A stretch of DNA of 64,000 nt from JARIHD01 sp964503715 (GCA_964503715.1 CAZDAD010000003.1:1-64000), one strand, 5' to 3'; positions 52,806 through 59,782 are shown, counted from the stretch's first letter. Notes: generated from the letters alone by a model not told the origin. Numbers and translations: made by a program.

Positions 52806-54127
52806 GCTTCGTTCCTACGTCGTAGCACGAAAGCATAGACCATAAAACCACCGATAGCAATAGCCGTCAGAACGTAGCCAAATTTTGTCCAATTCGATGT
52901 TTTGGTAGATTGTACAGTTTTGTTCGAAGAATCGTCTAGTAGTTTGGTTTCTGAGTTAGAGTCGGCGGATTTTTCTGAAGTTGACGCAGGTTGCTCGGTG
53001 GTAGCGTCCGCTAGGGCCGCAGAACTAGGTTCGTAAATATATCCGCTATCTTTTGAATTAACAGGCTTCTTGACACTGCTGCTGGTAGTAGTCGGTTGTG
53101 AAGTTGTAGTATTGGCCGCTGGGGTAGGTGTTGGTGTTGGCACTGGTGTCGGTGTTGGTGTTGGTGCGGGATCTGTAACGAAAGCTATGTAGGGCGTATC
53201 ACCTAGCAACCAACTGGTGTCGCTGAGAGCGATTACTGCTTGAGCGGTGCTGTAATTGTTTGATGTAGAGCTCCATGATGGGCGAAAACCACCATCGCTG
53301 TTTTGAGCAGTCATAAGCCAGTTCTTTGCGCCACTTATCTCGGCCGAGAACTCACTACCAAATGTATTAAGAGCTATAACAGCCCAAGACGTAGAGTCAG
53401 CATCAGGTGCTTTTTCGGTAGCCCCGCCCCAATCTGGCAATAGGTCATATCGAAAACCTCCTTCGTCACTCTGAGTGCTCAACAGATAGCCAATGGCTTC
53501 ATTAATCGGGTCCTCAATTGCAGTAACTGCCGTGCCCATATTCCCTGCGGCCGCCAACGCTACAATTGTCGAAGCGGTATCGTTGCCATCTGATGATTCA
53601 CCAACGGCATAACCGAATCCTCCGTCTGTGTTTNNNNNNNNNNAGTATTCGGCTGCTTTGTTAGCCGCTTGCTGCAATGCGCTGTTGGTCGTAGTAGATG
53701 CGGCCATAATAGCAAAGATATCTTCAGTAAGACTATTAGTACTACCAAACTGCGAGCCATCGAATGTTGCCAGTAGGTTCGATTCAGCAGCGGCCGTATC
53801 AGCGCCAACTGCATTAAGGGCTAATATCTTACGCCCATAGGAAGTAGTGGTCTCATTATTTACATAGTCTTTTAGCGTGACCATAGATGGATCAGTCAAC
53901 GTTGAGCTATCAACATTTCCTTCAGCTGCAAAGGCAATAGCTGCCCAGTCAGCCTCACCCATCGCAAATGAAGCAGGCTGCAATGTGCCCGCCTGATATT
54001 GGCCCGACAGGTAGCTGACAGCACCACTCAGTCCAGTAGCTGCATGAACTGGCACTGCAAGCACCATAACAATAGCAACTGACATACCTGCTATGGCACT
54101 AGTTATTTTGTTAATCCGATTCCCCAC
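52802..54127 (-). CDS. Surface-anchored alpha/alpha-toroid protein resembling the transcobalamin alpha domain
   Basis: Exported protein of about 441 residues as assembled. It has a signal peptide (NRINKITSAIAGMSVAIVMVL, cleavage near VHAATG) and a prenyltransferase/squalene-cyclase-type repeat domain with recurring DGGFGYA, EGGFRYD and DGGFRPSW plus TSWAVIALN helices. A Thr/Pro-rich spacer (TPTPTPVPTPTPTP), a Ser/Thr-rich stretch, a C-terminal membrane helix (about GYVLTAIAIGGFMVYAF) and RRRNEA follow. Such toroids form the alpha domain of B12 carriers (intrinsic factor, transcobalamin). I choose GTG 54127, 6 nt after GAGGAGAT; ATG 54142 is possible. Ten Ns interrupt the repeat domain, but both sides share one frame. 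It is second in the B12-riboswitch operon. Confidence 0.82.
   Translation of the reverse strand: MGNRINKITSAIAGMSVAIVMVLAVPVHAATGLSGAVSYLSGQYQAGTLQPASFAMGEADWAAIAFAAEGNVDSSTLTDPSMVTLKDYVNNETTTSYGRKILALNAVGADTAAAESNLLATFDGSQFGSTNSLTEDIFAIMAASTTTNSALQQAANKAAEYXXXXNTDGGFGYAVGESSDGNDTASTIVALAAAGNMGTAVTAIEDPINEAIGYLLSTQSDEGGFRYDLLPDWGGATEKAPDADSTSWAVIALNTFGSEFSAEISGAKNWLMTAQNSDGGFRPSWSSTSNNYSTAQAVIALSDTSWLLGDTPYIAFVTDPAPTPTPTPVPTPTPTPAANTTTSQPTTTSSSVKKPVNSKDSGYIYEPSSAALADATTEQPASTSEKSADSNSETKLLDDSSNKTVQSTKTSNWTKFGYVLTAIAIGGFMVYAFVLRRRNEA
53634..53643. other. Assembly gap (10 Ns)
   Basis: A run of ten undetermined bases inside the repeat region of the toroid gene. The frame is continuous across it, so the true gap length is probably 1 modulo 3. 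Loss of one or more repeat units cannot be excluded. Confidence 0.95.
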
Positions 54128-54144
54128 TTTTAATCTCCTCATAT

Positions 54145-54783
54145 TTAGTTTACGTACTTCCACTTAACGACATCTCCATCCTTAGCAACAGCTTTGCTGC
54201 AACCGTAAGGAAGACTCACGTCATTAACCTTGTAAACCCACCCGACCTTATCACTGTCACCGATCCCATCAATAACATACACTGCCTGAGTTTGATAGGT
54301 TTCGCTGTATTTCATCACCAAACTTGAAATAGCCCCATGTTGCTCGGCTAACGATAGAACATCACACTGGTTTGAGCCAGAGCTAACTTTGACTACGGAC
54401 TTCAACTGATCGTTAACGTAAAGTGAAACACTTATGCCATTATCCACCCTTGAGCCACCCTGAACGGCTGCTTGAGGCTGCAAGTTATTCGGCTGAACTG
54501 GTATTTTGCTATTCTTAGTAGATTGAGTGGTCTGACGACTAGACGACACATCTAGAGGCGCAGGTTGGCCAGTGCTTGTAGATGTATGATTTTTAGGTAT
54601 GCCATTACTTGGCAAGGTCTGTTCTCCGCCAGAGGCAAGGATGTCGGTACCATGACTTTCGGATATGTATAGATTTGTACTAGTGCTACCGTACAGGATG
54701 CTGGCTATACCAAGCCCAAAAACAGTCACCAATAACAGGGGGATAGATAGCTTGCTCTTAACTATTGCTCGAACTAAGTGCAT
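54145..54783 (-). CDS. Membrane-anchored DUF4430 protein (transcobalamin beta-domain-like)
   Basis: 212 residues: a basic N-terminus and membrane helix (about 14-33), a Ser/Thr/Pro/Gln-rich spacer (about 45-110), and a C-terminal DUF4430 domain (GISVSLYVNDQLKSVVKV, then YVIDGIGDSDKVGWVYKVN, and AKDGDVVKWKYVN). DUF4430 is the fold of the C-terminal beta domain of transcobalamin and intrinsic factor, which closes over cobalamin. I start at the ATG at 54783: an in-frame GTG six codons upstream lies inside the riboswitch hairpin. The downstream toroid gene's start is 18 nt after this stop. A cobalamin-binding role is inferred from the domain pair plus the riboswitch. Confidence 0.85.
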   Translation of the reverse strand: MHLVRAIVKSKLSIPLLLVTVFGLGIASILYGSTSTNLYISESHGTDILASGGEQTLPSNGIPKNHTSTSTGQPAPLDVSSSRQTTQSTKNSKIPVQPNNLQPQAAVQGGSRVDNGISVSLYVNDQLKSVVKVSSGSNQCDVLSLAEQHGAISSLVMKYSETYQTQAVYVIDGIGDSDKVGWVYKVNDVSLPYGCSKAVAKDGDVVKWKYVN

Positions 54784-54821
54784 AAAAAATCCTTCGTCCA
54801 CAAACCCTGTAAACGAAGGAT
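54784..54821 (-). promoter_or_regulatory. Cobalamin riboswitch output hairpin (terminator-like, hides Shine-Dalgarno)
   Basis: On the minus strand ATCCTTCGT (54813-54821) pairs with ACGAAGGAT (54789-54797) across a 15-nt loop, followed by a T-run that touches the ATG at 54783. The only Shine-Dalgarno, AAGGA (54790-54794), is in the descending arm, 6 nt before the ATG. The loop contains TTTACAG (54807-54813), complementary to CTGTAAA in the aptamer (54900-54906). Confidence 0.82.
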
Positions 54822-54840
54822 AAAATCTTCACGACTTCCT

Positions 54841-54970
54841 TTGCTCGAAGGGTGCGGAATATTTTGGTCTCCACACATACACATTGATGGTTTTCTGACT
54901 TTACAGTTGCGGCACAGTGAGGGAATTGCACCCTGCTTACCCATCGCGCTAGTGCTTTGAAAAGCAACTC
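54841..54970 (-). ncRNA. Cobalamin (B12) riboswitch aptamer
   Basis: The minus strand holds the conserved core of the cobalamin element: GGGTGCAATTCCC (54921-54933), GCCGCAACTGTAA (54901-54913), and directly after it a B12 box AGTCAGAAAACCATC (54886-54900). A peripheral hairpin GTGTATGTGTGGAGACC follows, and a closing stem TTGCT/AGCAA is formed by 54963-54967 and 54841-54845. It lies between a promoter and the DUF4430-toroid operon, so adenosyl- or other cobalamins should repress that operon. The subclass is not determined. Confidence 0.92.
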
Positions 54971-54991
54971 AACGCTATATGTAGTGTTTTA

Positions 54992-55021
54992 ATACTAATA
55001 CTTCGTTAGCCGAAGCGTCAA
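54992..55021 (-). promoter_or_regulatory. Promoter of the B12-riboswitch operon
   Basis: On the minus strand TTGACG (55016-55021), an 18-nt spacer and TAGTAT (54992-54997). The spacer contains CTTCG-GCTAA-CGAAG, a 5-bp inverted repeat that could be an operator. Transcription would start about 15 nt before the aptamer. Confidence 0.6.
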
Positions 55022-55029
55022 TACAATTG

Positions 55030-55060
55030 GAAAAATTACCACAAAAAATGTGGCGTAATT
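55030..55060 (-). terminator. Terminator of the RRM protein gene
   Basis: On the minus strand AATTACGCCACA pairs, with one bulged G, with TGTGGTAATT and is followed by TTTTCC. The ascending arm overlaps the stop codon. Confidence 0.75.
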
Positions 55061-55316
55061 AGCGACGCTCTTTTGGACGAGCTTCGCTAACGATGATCTT
55101 GCGACCAAGAACATCGGTGTTGTTTAGGCGATCGATGGCTTGCTTGGCATCTTCTTCTGAACCCATTTCTACGAAACCAAAGCCCTTTGAGCGGCCTGTT
55201 TCGCGGTCCATGATTACCTGAGCGGAAGTTACTTCACCCACCTCAGCAAAGACATCTTTCAACTGATCGCTGTCCATAGCATAGGCTAAACCGCCAACGA
55301 ATAGTTTATTTGTCAT
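55059..55316 (-). CDS. RRM-domain RNA-binding protein
   Basis: An 85-residue single RNA-recognition-motif protein like the cold-inducible Rbp proteins of cyanobacteria. RNP2 is KLFVGGL at 4-10 and RNP1 is KGFGFVEM near 44-51, both with the aromatic residues that stack on RNA. The short Arg/Lys tail (ARPKERR) ends the protein. An AAGGAGT Shine-Dalgarno precedes the ATG. The 172 bases upstream contain no gene; a TACAAT near 55437 would give a leader of about 110 nt, a length that would suit post-transcriptional or cold control. Confidence 0.93.
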   Translation of the reverse strand: MTNKLFVGGLAYAMDSDQLKDVFAEVGEVTSAQVIMDRETGRSKGFGFVEMGSEEDAKQAIDRLNNTDVLGRKIIVSEARPKERR

Positions 55317-55488
55317 TATTACTCCTTGCTTTCACGAGGTAACCTGCTGGGTGTTCCAAACTAGTTAGCTGCTCCTCAAACGAAAATACTTTAGTTACTC
55401 AGTTAACTTACGCGCAGCTCTAACTTAACTAGCATATTGTAATATTTACCAAAGAAATTAGCAATGATTATTATTGAGGTGGCACTTC

Positions 55489-56148
55489 TTAGCTGCCAAC
55501 TATGACATCTTTGCCGCCAAAAACGCGTGGCCTAAGCATAAATAGCCTAAGCATAATCACGTGCATATGCACCGTCGCAAACAGCATAAGCCCCGCAAAA
55601 AGCATGTATGAGATACCAGTAGTAAGTGTGCGACCATCTGATAAACCTATCTGGCTGGCCAAAATAGTAAACGGCAACACGGCTTTCACAAATACCACAG
55701 TATATAGAATCCAAACGGCTAGTACCACGGCCCTAATAGTCAAGCGTCGACCCATCTCCTTTTCAACTTCATGCTTGGCGGGTGTCTCAACGGCAGTTAG
55801 CTCTTTGAGAGTCATTGAAGCGCTGGCAATTAGTTTTGCAATTAGCTTAATAGCAAGGCCTAGGGCCAGAGCGCCCACTAATGCGCCGCCAATTATAGAC
55901 ATATGCCTACTAACCTGTTCTTGAGTCAAAACGCTACTACCTGAAGAATAACTGCCCAAACCTGCCTCATCCCTTAGTGTAGTTACAACACCTTGAGGCC
56001 CAAAAAAGTAATCGTAAAATAAGAAGTTTTGTAATATATAAGACCAGTTGACTACTACTGGTACTATAAGCGCAACTAGGGTGCTCATAATACCGCTAAA
56101 GAGTGACGGTTTAAGTAGTAGGCTATTTAATCGGTGTGTATGTTGCAT
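55489..56148 (-). CDS. Multi-spanning membrane protein, unknown function
   Basis: 219 residues with four to five hydrophobic segments (about 15-35, 80-103, 141-165, 185-206). A loop near 35-75 contains LQNFLFYDYFFGPQG, and a cytoplasmic stretch with KHEVEKEMGRRL lies before the third helix. No family is recognised. I start at the second in-frame ATG (56148), because TACTAT ends 7 nt before it and overlaps the first ATG (56157). It is divergent from the PLD-family gene. Confidence 0.7.
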   Translation of the reverse strand: MQHTHRLNSLLLKPSLFSGIMSTLVALIVPVVVNWSYILQNFLFYDYFFGPQGVVTTLRDEAGLGSYSSGSSVLTQEQVSRHMSIIGGALVGALALGLAIKLIAKLIASASMTLKELTAVETPAKHEVEKEMGRRLTIRAVVLAVWILYTVVFVKAVLPFTILASQIGLSDGRTLTTGISYMLFAGLMLFATVHMHVIMLRLFMLRPRVFGGKDVIVGS

Positions 56149-56208
56149 TACATCCATAGTATGTCATGTTAAGTGCTTAAGTCCAGCCAATTCGCAGCAA
56201 CAATAGTG

Positions 56209-56214
56209 TAGAAT
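56209..56214 (+). promoter_or_regulatory. -10 box of the PLD-family gene
   Basis: TAGAAT ends 6 nt before the ATG at 56221. Confidence 0.45.
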
Positions 56215-56220
56215 GTACCC

Positions 56221-57210
56221 ATGACTAGTCGTGAGGAAACGATTGATTTTTTGATGGCGGCCGATTATTTCGACCAGCTAGTTGTTGGCATTCCTAGGGC
56301 TAAGAAGCGCATTGTTATCCATGCTATGACAATATTGTGGGGCCCCACTACGGGTATATTCGTTCCGCTACTTGAAGATGCCCTCGAGAGAGGCGTAAAA
56401 GTTACTATAGTCGGGGATTACTATAGTAAGTTCTATGCCAACAAGCCATCCTTTGCCAGGAAGAACACATCCCCAAAATGGTCCTACACTCGCGCTATGA
56501 ATTATCGCCTCGAAGATGCAGGCGCTAAAATAATATATATAGGCAAAATAGGCCTGAACCCCTATAAGGGCAGGACACATAGCAAAGCAACTATTATCGA
56601 CGATGACGTATATACCTTTGGCGGTGTCAACTTTACTAGTGACTCTTTCGATAACCACGATTACATGCTCCACCTCAAAAGCCCTGTTTTGGCAGGTTAC
56701 ATTGAGAACCTAGTCACTAAAATAGCCAGCGGTAAACCGCTCAAGGATATTAGCAAAAAGATTAACAAGCACACTACTCTTCTGTTCGATAGCGGCTCAC
56801 CAGGAAAGTCGATTATCTATGAAACGGCCTGCGATGTTGTTTCTAAGGCTCAAAATGTATATTTTGTGTCCCAGATGTGCCCTAGTGGACGATTAGCTAA
56901 AGAGATATCACAGACAGATTATGAGTGCTACTTCATTAGAGCATCACAGGCCGATGCACCCGCTAATTTTGCACTCCTCTTCGACAAGGCCCGCTACCAT
57001 ATGACTAATTTGTACAAAGGCAAACGCTACATCCATGCTAAGTATATATTGTGCGAGTACGCAGATGGTTCAAAACATATTGTTAGCGGTTCCAATAACT
57101 TCAGTTGGCGTGGTATTGCTTACGGCACCAAAGAAATTGCGATCCACTCGACCGACCCTAAGCTATGGGACGTTTTCTTCCAGTTTACACATTCTCATAT
57201 AAAAAATTAG
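56221..57210 (+). CDS. Phospholipase D-family protein (cardiolipin synthase-like)
   Basis: 329 residues with two HKD active sites: HSKATIIDDDVYTFGG near residue 120 (His, Lys, Asp) and HAKYILCEYADGSKHIVSGSNNF near 276. Two such motifs in one chain are expected for a phosphatidyltransferase or phospholipase. There are no membrane helices, unlike classical cardiolipin synthases, so it may act on lipid head groups from the cytosol or on another phosphodiester. It is 15 nt before the flavin reductase gene. Confidence 0.88.
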   Translation: MTSREETIDFLMAADYFDQLVVGIPRAKKRIVIHAMTILWGPTTGIFVPLLEDALERGVKVTIVGDYYSKFYANKPSFARKNTSPKWSYTRAMNYRLEDAGAKIIYIGKIGLNPYKGRTHSKATIIDDDVYTFGGVNFTSDSFDNHDYMLHLKSPVLAGYIENLVTKIASGKPLKDISKKINKHTTLLFDSGSPGKSIIYETACDVVSKAQNVYFVSQMCPSGRLAKEISQTDYECYFIRASQADAPANFALLFDKARYHMTNLYKGKRYIHAKYILCEYADGSKHIVSGSNNFSWRGIAYGTKEIAIHSTDPKLWDVFFQFTHSHIKN

Positions 57211-57225
57211 GAGGTATTCATCGCT

Positions 57226-57795
57226 ATGAAGATAAAAGTTTTGGTAGGCTCAACTCGTCCAAATCGATTCAGTATTCAGGTGGCAGATTGGATTATGCAA
57301 AGCTCCATTAACAGGGTTGACACACAGTATGAGCTGGTCGACTTAGCTGAAGTAAATCTTCCGTTATTCGATGAGCCACAGCCGCCGTCAATGGCACCGC
57401 CTACGAATGAGCACACCAGGCTCTGGGCGAAGATTATCGATGATGCCGATGGTTTTGTCTTCGTTACTCCCGAGTACAACCACAGTTATCCAGCGGCTCT
57501 CAAAAACGCAATCGACTACCTTTCAAAAGAGTGGAACTATAAGCCACTGGCCTTTGTGAGCTATGGCGCTGAAGCCGGTGGCACTCGAGCCATAGAACAA
57601 TTACGCTCAATTGCAGGTCAGCTAAAGATGTACGACCTAAATGCTCAGGTCACCATACCCAACTACTGGGCTCAGCTCGATGACAAAGGTATATTCACAG
57701 CTAATGACAAGCAAGAGGCTGCACTAAACAGTCTGTTTGAATCTCTAGAATTTTGGACAGGAACGTTTGTAGAAGCTCGTAAAAAACTGAAGTAG
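57226..57795 (+). CDS. NADPH-dependent FMN reductase family protein
   Basis: 189-residue flavodoxin-fold oxidoreductase (azoreductase/chromate reductase-like). The FMN phosphate loop is VGSTRPNRFSIQVADW, and the second flavin motif is VTPEYNHSYPAALKNAIDYL, followed by YGAEAGGTRAIEQLR. It likely reduces quinones or flavin with NAD(P)H; the substrate is unknown. An AGGAGG ribosome binding site precedes the ATG, and the upstream PLD gene is close enough for one transcript. Confidence 0.92.
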   Translation: MKIKVLVGSTRPNRFSIQVADWIMQSSINRVDTQYELVDLAEVNLPLFDEPQPPSMAPPTNEHTRLWAKIIDDADGFVFVTPEYNHSYPAALKNAIDYLSKEWNYKPLAFVSYGAEAGGTRAIEQLRSIAGQLKMYDLNAQVTIPNYWAQLDDKGIFTANDKQEAALNSLFESLEFWTGTFVEARKKLK

Positions 57796-57813
57796 GCGCT
57801 CAATAAGTAGCCC

Positions 57814-58140
57814 TTAGCTCTGCCACCAGATAACTTTGCCTAGTATCTGATTATAATTTATTGTTCCCTGTTGCCTACTGTCCAAGCTTACTTCATGATT
57901 ATCGCCAACCAGTGAGTACTGTTTGTCTTGCGTAATGTTCAAGACACGCTTGCAGACATCTACACCATTTAGTCTGGCCACCACGATGTCACCTACCCTA
58001 GGCATCGCAAAGCCCCTGTAGACGATAACTACTCTGTTACTGGGTATAGTAGGCAGCATACTTATGCCACTGGTCCGCCTGATAAAAATACGAGGCAACC
58101 TAAGATTTTTTGGTTGCCCAGAAAATTTCGGCAATTTCAT
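57814..58140 (-). CDS. sodX: S26-family peptidase, probable Ni-SOD maturation protease
   Basis: A signal-peptidase-I-like protein of 108 residues. The catalytic Ser27 is in SGISMLPTIP and the general base Lys64 in VDVCKRVL; the S26 box VGDIVVARLNG and the C-terminal SLVGDNHEVSLDSR are also present. It lacks an N-terminal membrane anchor, as do many SodX proteins. It directly follows sodN, whose product must be cut before His10, so it is the likely protease. The start is uncertain: ATG 58140 overlaps sodN by 41 nt, while TTG 58098 just after the sodN stop would give 94 residues. Confidence 0.82.
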   Translation of the reverse strand: MKLPKFSGQPKNLRLPRIFIRRTSGISMLPTIPSNRVVIVYRGFAMPRVGDIVVARLNGVDVCKRVLNITQDKQYSLVGDNHEVSLDSRQQGTINYNQILGKVIWWQS

Positions 58141-58480
58141 CAATCTGGTCCAGTAACTTTTGGCTATCGTCTGGGTTGGTCGATTTTTTAACAGCCCCTG
58201 CCTGCTTTGTCGCTTGCCAGAATATCTCATGCAGATTTGGATACTTCTCAAGATGTTCAGGCTTGAAATAATCAGTCCAAAGCACCCACAAATGATGTTT
58301 TACTAACTCTGCACGATCCTCTTTGATAATTATCGCTCTAAAGCGATCCTCTTCGTGTCCAAGGCCACTATAGCGCTTATTTATCTCATGTATGCTCTGA
58401 GCCTCTATCTTGGCCTGAGCAGGGTCATAAACACCGCACGGTAGGTCACAATGTTGATAAACTTTTTTGATAAAACCCAT
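58100..58480 (-). CDS. sodN: Nickel-containing superoxide dismutase
   Basis: Disproportionates superoxide using nickel. Residues 10-18 are the nickel hook HCDLPCGVY: after cleavage His1 and Cys2, Cys6 of the mature protein bind Ni, with Asp3 and Tyr9 also conserved. The rest matches the four-helix Ni-SOD fold (KHHLWVLWTDYFKPEHLEKYP, EIFWATKKS). The precursor has a 9-residue leader MGFIKKVYQ and a 117-residue mature part, the same mature length as the Streptomyces enzyme. It starts 21 nt after trmD with an AGGAGA ribosome binding site and is followed by sodX. No homologous Fe/Mn-SOD is in the window. Confidence 0.96.
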   Translation of the reverse strand: MGFIKKVYQHCDLPCGVYDPAQAKIEAQSIHEINKRYSGLGHEEDRFRAIIIKEDRAELVKHHLWVLWTDYFKPEHLEKYPNLHEIFWQATKQAGAVKKSTNPDDSQKLLDQIDEIAEIFWATKKS

Positions 58481-58501
58481 ATATTCTCCTGAAGTATAAC
58501 C

Positions 58502-59152
58502 TTATTTTGAATTTTGTTCACGCCACTTGGCTATTTCAGCGTGGTTACCGCTAAGTAGTACATTAGGCACCTGCATCTCCCTAAACACCTCTGGCCTAGT
58601 ATACTGTGGGAACTCAATACTGGTGTCGTCATCTTGGAATGATTCAACCTCTGCGCTCATTTCGCCCCCCAAAACTCCTGGTATTAACCGCACAACGCTA
58701 TCAATAATAATCATTGCAGGCAACTCACCACCAGTGAGGATATAATTGCCTATACAATATTGCTTATCAATCCATCTGGTTATGCGTTCATCATAGCCTT
58801 CATAACGAGGGCAAACTATTATCATACCGTTTGGATCAGCCGCCAATGCTTTAGCGTCTGACTGCTTGTATATTGAACCCCGAGGTGTCGGCAAGATAAC
58901 TGTAGCCGTCGGATCATTATGCTTAGCGTGCTCAATGGCTACCACCAAGGGCTCGGGCTTGAGCAGCATCCCATCACCACCCCCGTACGGCGTATCATCA
59001 ACCTGCTTCCTGGGCCCTATACCGTATTGGCGCAAATCTATATAGCTCACCTCAAGAAGCTGCCTATCTTGAGCCTTCCACATCATACTGTTGCCTAATA
59101 CCCCTGTGAACATCTCAGGGAATAAGGTTATAATCTGCACCTTTTTAGTCAT
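58502..59152 (-). CDS. trmD: tRNA (guanine-N1)-methyltransferase
   Basis: Methylates G37 next to the anticodon using SAM, preventing +1 frameshifting. The 216 residues show ITLFPEMFTGVLGNSMMWKA, the DDTPYGGGDGMLLKPEPL loop, ICPRYEGYDER and the trefoil-knot motif YILTGGELPAMIIIDSVVRLIPGVLG in outline. It is shorter than many TrmD proteins (about 240-250), so the C-terminal domain is trimmed. TATAAT ends 8 nt before the ATG, suggesting its own promoter, with sodN-sodX downstream. Confidence 0.96.
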   Translation of the reverse strand: MTKKVQIITLFPEMFTGVLGNSMMWKAQDRQLLEVSYIDLRQYGIGPRKQVDDTPYGGGDGMLLKPEPLVVAIEHAKHNDPTATVILPTPRGSIYKQSDAKALAADPNGMIIVCPRYEGYDERITRWIDKQYCIGNYILTGGELPAMIIIDSVVRLIPGVLGGEMSAEVESFQDDDTSIEFPQYTRPEVFREMQVPNVLLSGNHAEIAKWREQNSK

Positions 59153-59160
59153 TACTCTTG

Positions 59161-59166
59161 ATTATA
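59161..59166 (-). promoter_or_regulatory. -10 box of trmD
   Basis: TATAAT on the minus strand ends 8 nt before the trmD ATG; it follows a terminator-like hairpin. Confidence 0.55.
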
Positions 59167-59173
59167 ACAGATA

Positions 59174-59205
59174 CAGAAAGACCCCGAGGATATTCCAACG
59201 GGGTC
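59174..59205 (-). terminator. Terminator between khpA and trmD
   Basis: On the minus strand GACCCCG/CGGGGTC form a 7-bp GC-rich stem with a 12-nt loop, followed by TTTCTG. The T-run is short, so termination may be partial. Confidence 0.6.
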
Positions 59206-59305
59206 GTTCTGCCACATAAAGCTCCCATTCGTGTTAGTCCACAAATGGCTCGCATGAGCTCATAGGTTTTTGTTTTGAAAAGATCGTCTTTTGGACTGGC
59301 TATTA

Positions 59306-59698
59306 CTATACATCAAGATCGTCGAACTCTTCAAGTTCTTTTCTTGTTTTCGACACTACACTGCTCTCGGTATCTGTATCGTCACTGTCATTATCTGTAG
59401 CACGATCATCAGTCTTTGGCTGTGATTGTGATGGCACAGGAGCGCCCTGCTCGCCGTTGTCGACAATCTTTAGGTTATAGCGAGCCTCGTTCTTGGTACC
59501 GAGTGCGCGTAGTAGAGTTCGTAGGCTTTGGGCCGTAGCGCCCCTCTTGCCGATGACGCGGCCTAAATCCTCTGGATCAACCGTCAGCTCAAGTAAAACG
59601 CCCTTTTCATCTATACGTCGCTCGATAGCTACGGCATCAGGGTTACCGACTAAAGACTTTACGATAAACTCAACAAATTGCTGGTCAATACTACTCAT
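59306..59698 (-). CDS. khpA: KH-domain RNA-binding protein KhpA
   Basis: 130 residues. The N-terminal ~77 form a KH domain of the KhpA/YlqC family with the GxxG loop GKRG in VIGKRGATAQSLRTLL and the usual FVEFIVKSLVGNPDAV start. The family binds RNA and influences cell division and translation in Gram-positives. The remaining ~50 residues are an acidic Asp/Ser/Thr-rich tail not found in typical members (about 76-80 residues). It lies between rpsP and trmD, a conserved setting. Confidence 0.92.
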   Translation of the reverse strand: MSSIDQQFVEFIVKSLVGNPDAVAIERRIDEKGVLLELTVDPEDLGRVIGKRGATAQSLRTLLRALGTKNEARYNLKIVDNGEQGAPVPSQSQPKTDDRATDNDSDDTDTESSVVSKTRKELEEFDDLDV

Positions 59699-59754
59699 TA
59701 CTGAAATATCCTCCGTTACTGTATTAATAGGTAATTGATATTATAGCAAGAAAA

Positions 59755-59782
59755 GTGGGTTCGTACAGATTACGAACCCACA
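59755..59782 (-). terminator. Rho-independent terminator after rpsP
   Basis: On the minus strand an 11-bp perfect stem GTGGGTTCGTA/TACGAACCCAC with a 5-nt loop is followed by TTTTCTT. Confidence 0.92.

Noticed and set aside
54784..54801. GTG start at 54801 for the DUF4430 gene
   Set aside because: Those codons form the descending arm and U-tract of the riboswitch hairpin; AAGGA there serves as the Shine-Dalgarno for the ATG at 54783.
59206..59305. Possible small RNA between khpA and trmD
   Set aside because: Short inverted segments occur, but no promoter-terminator pair or known RNA motif fits.
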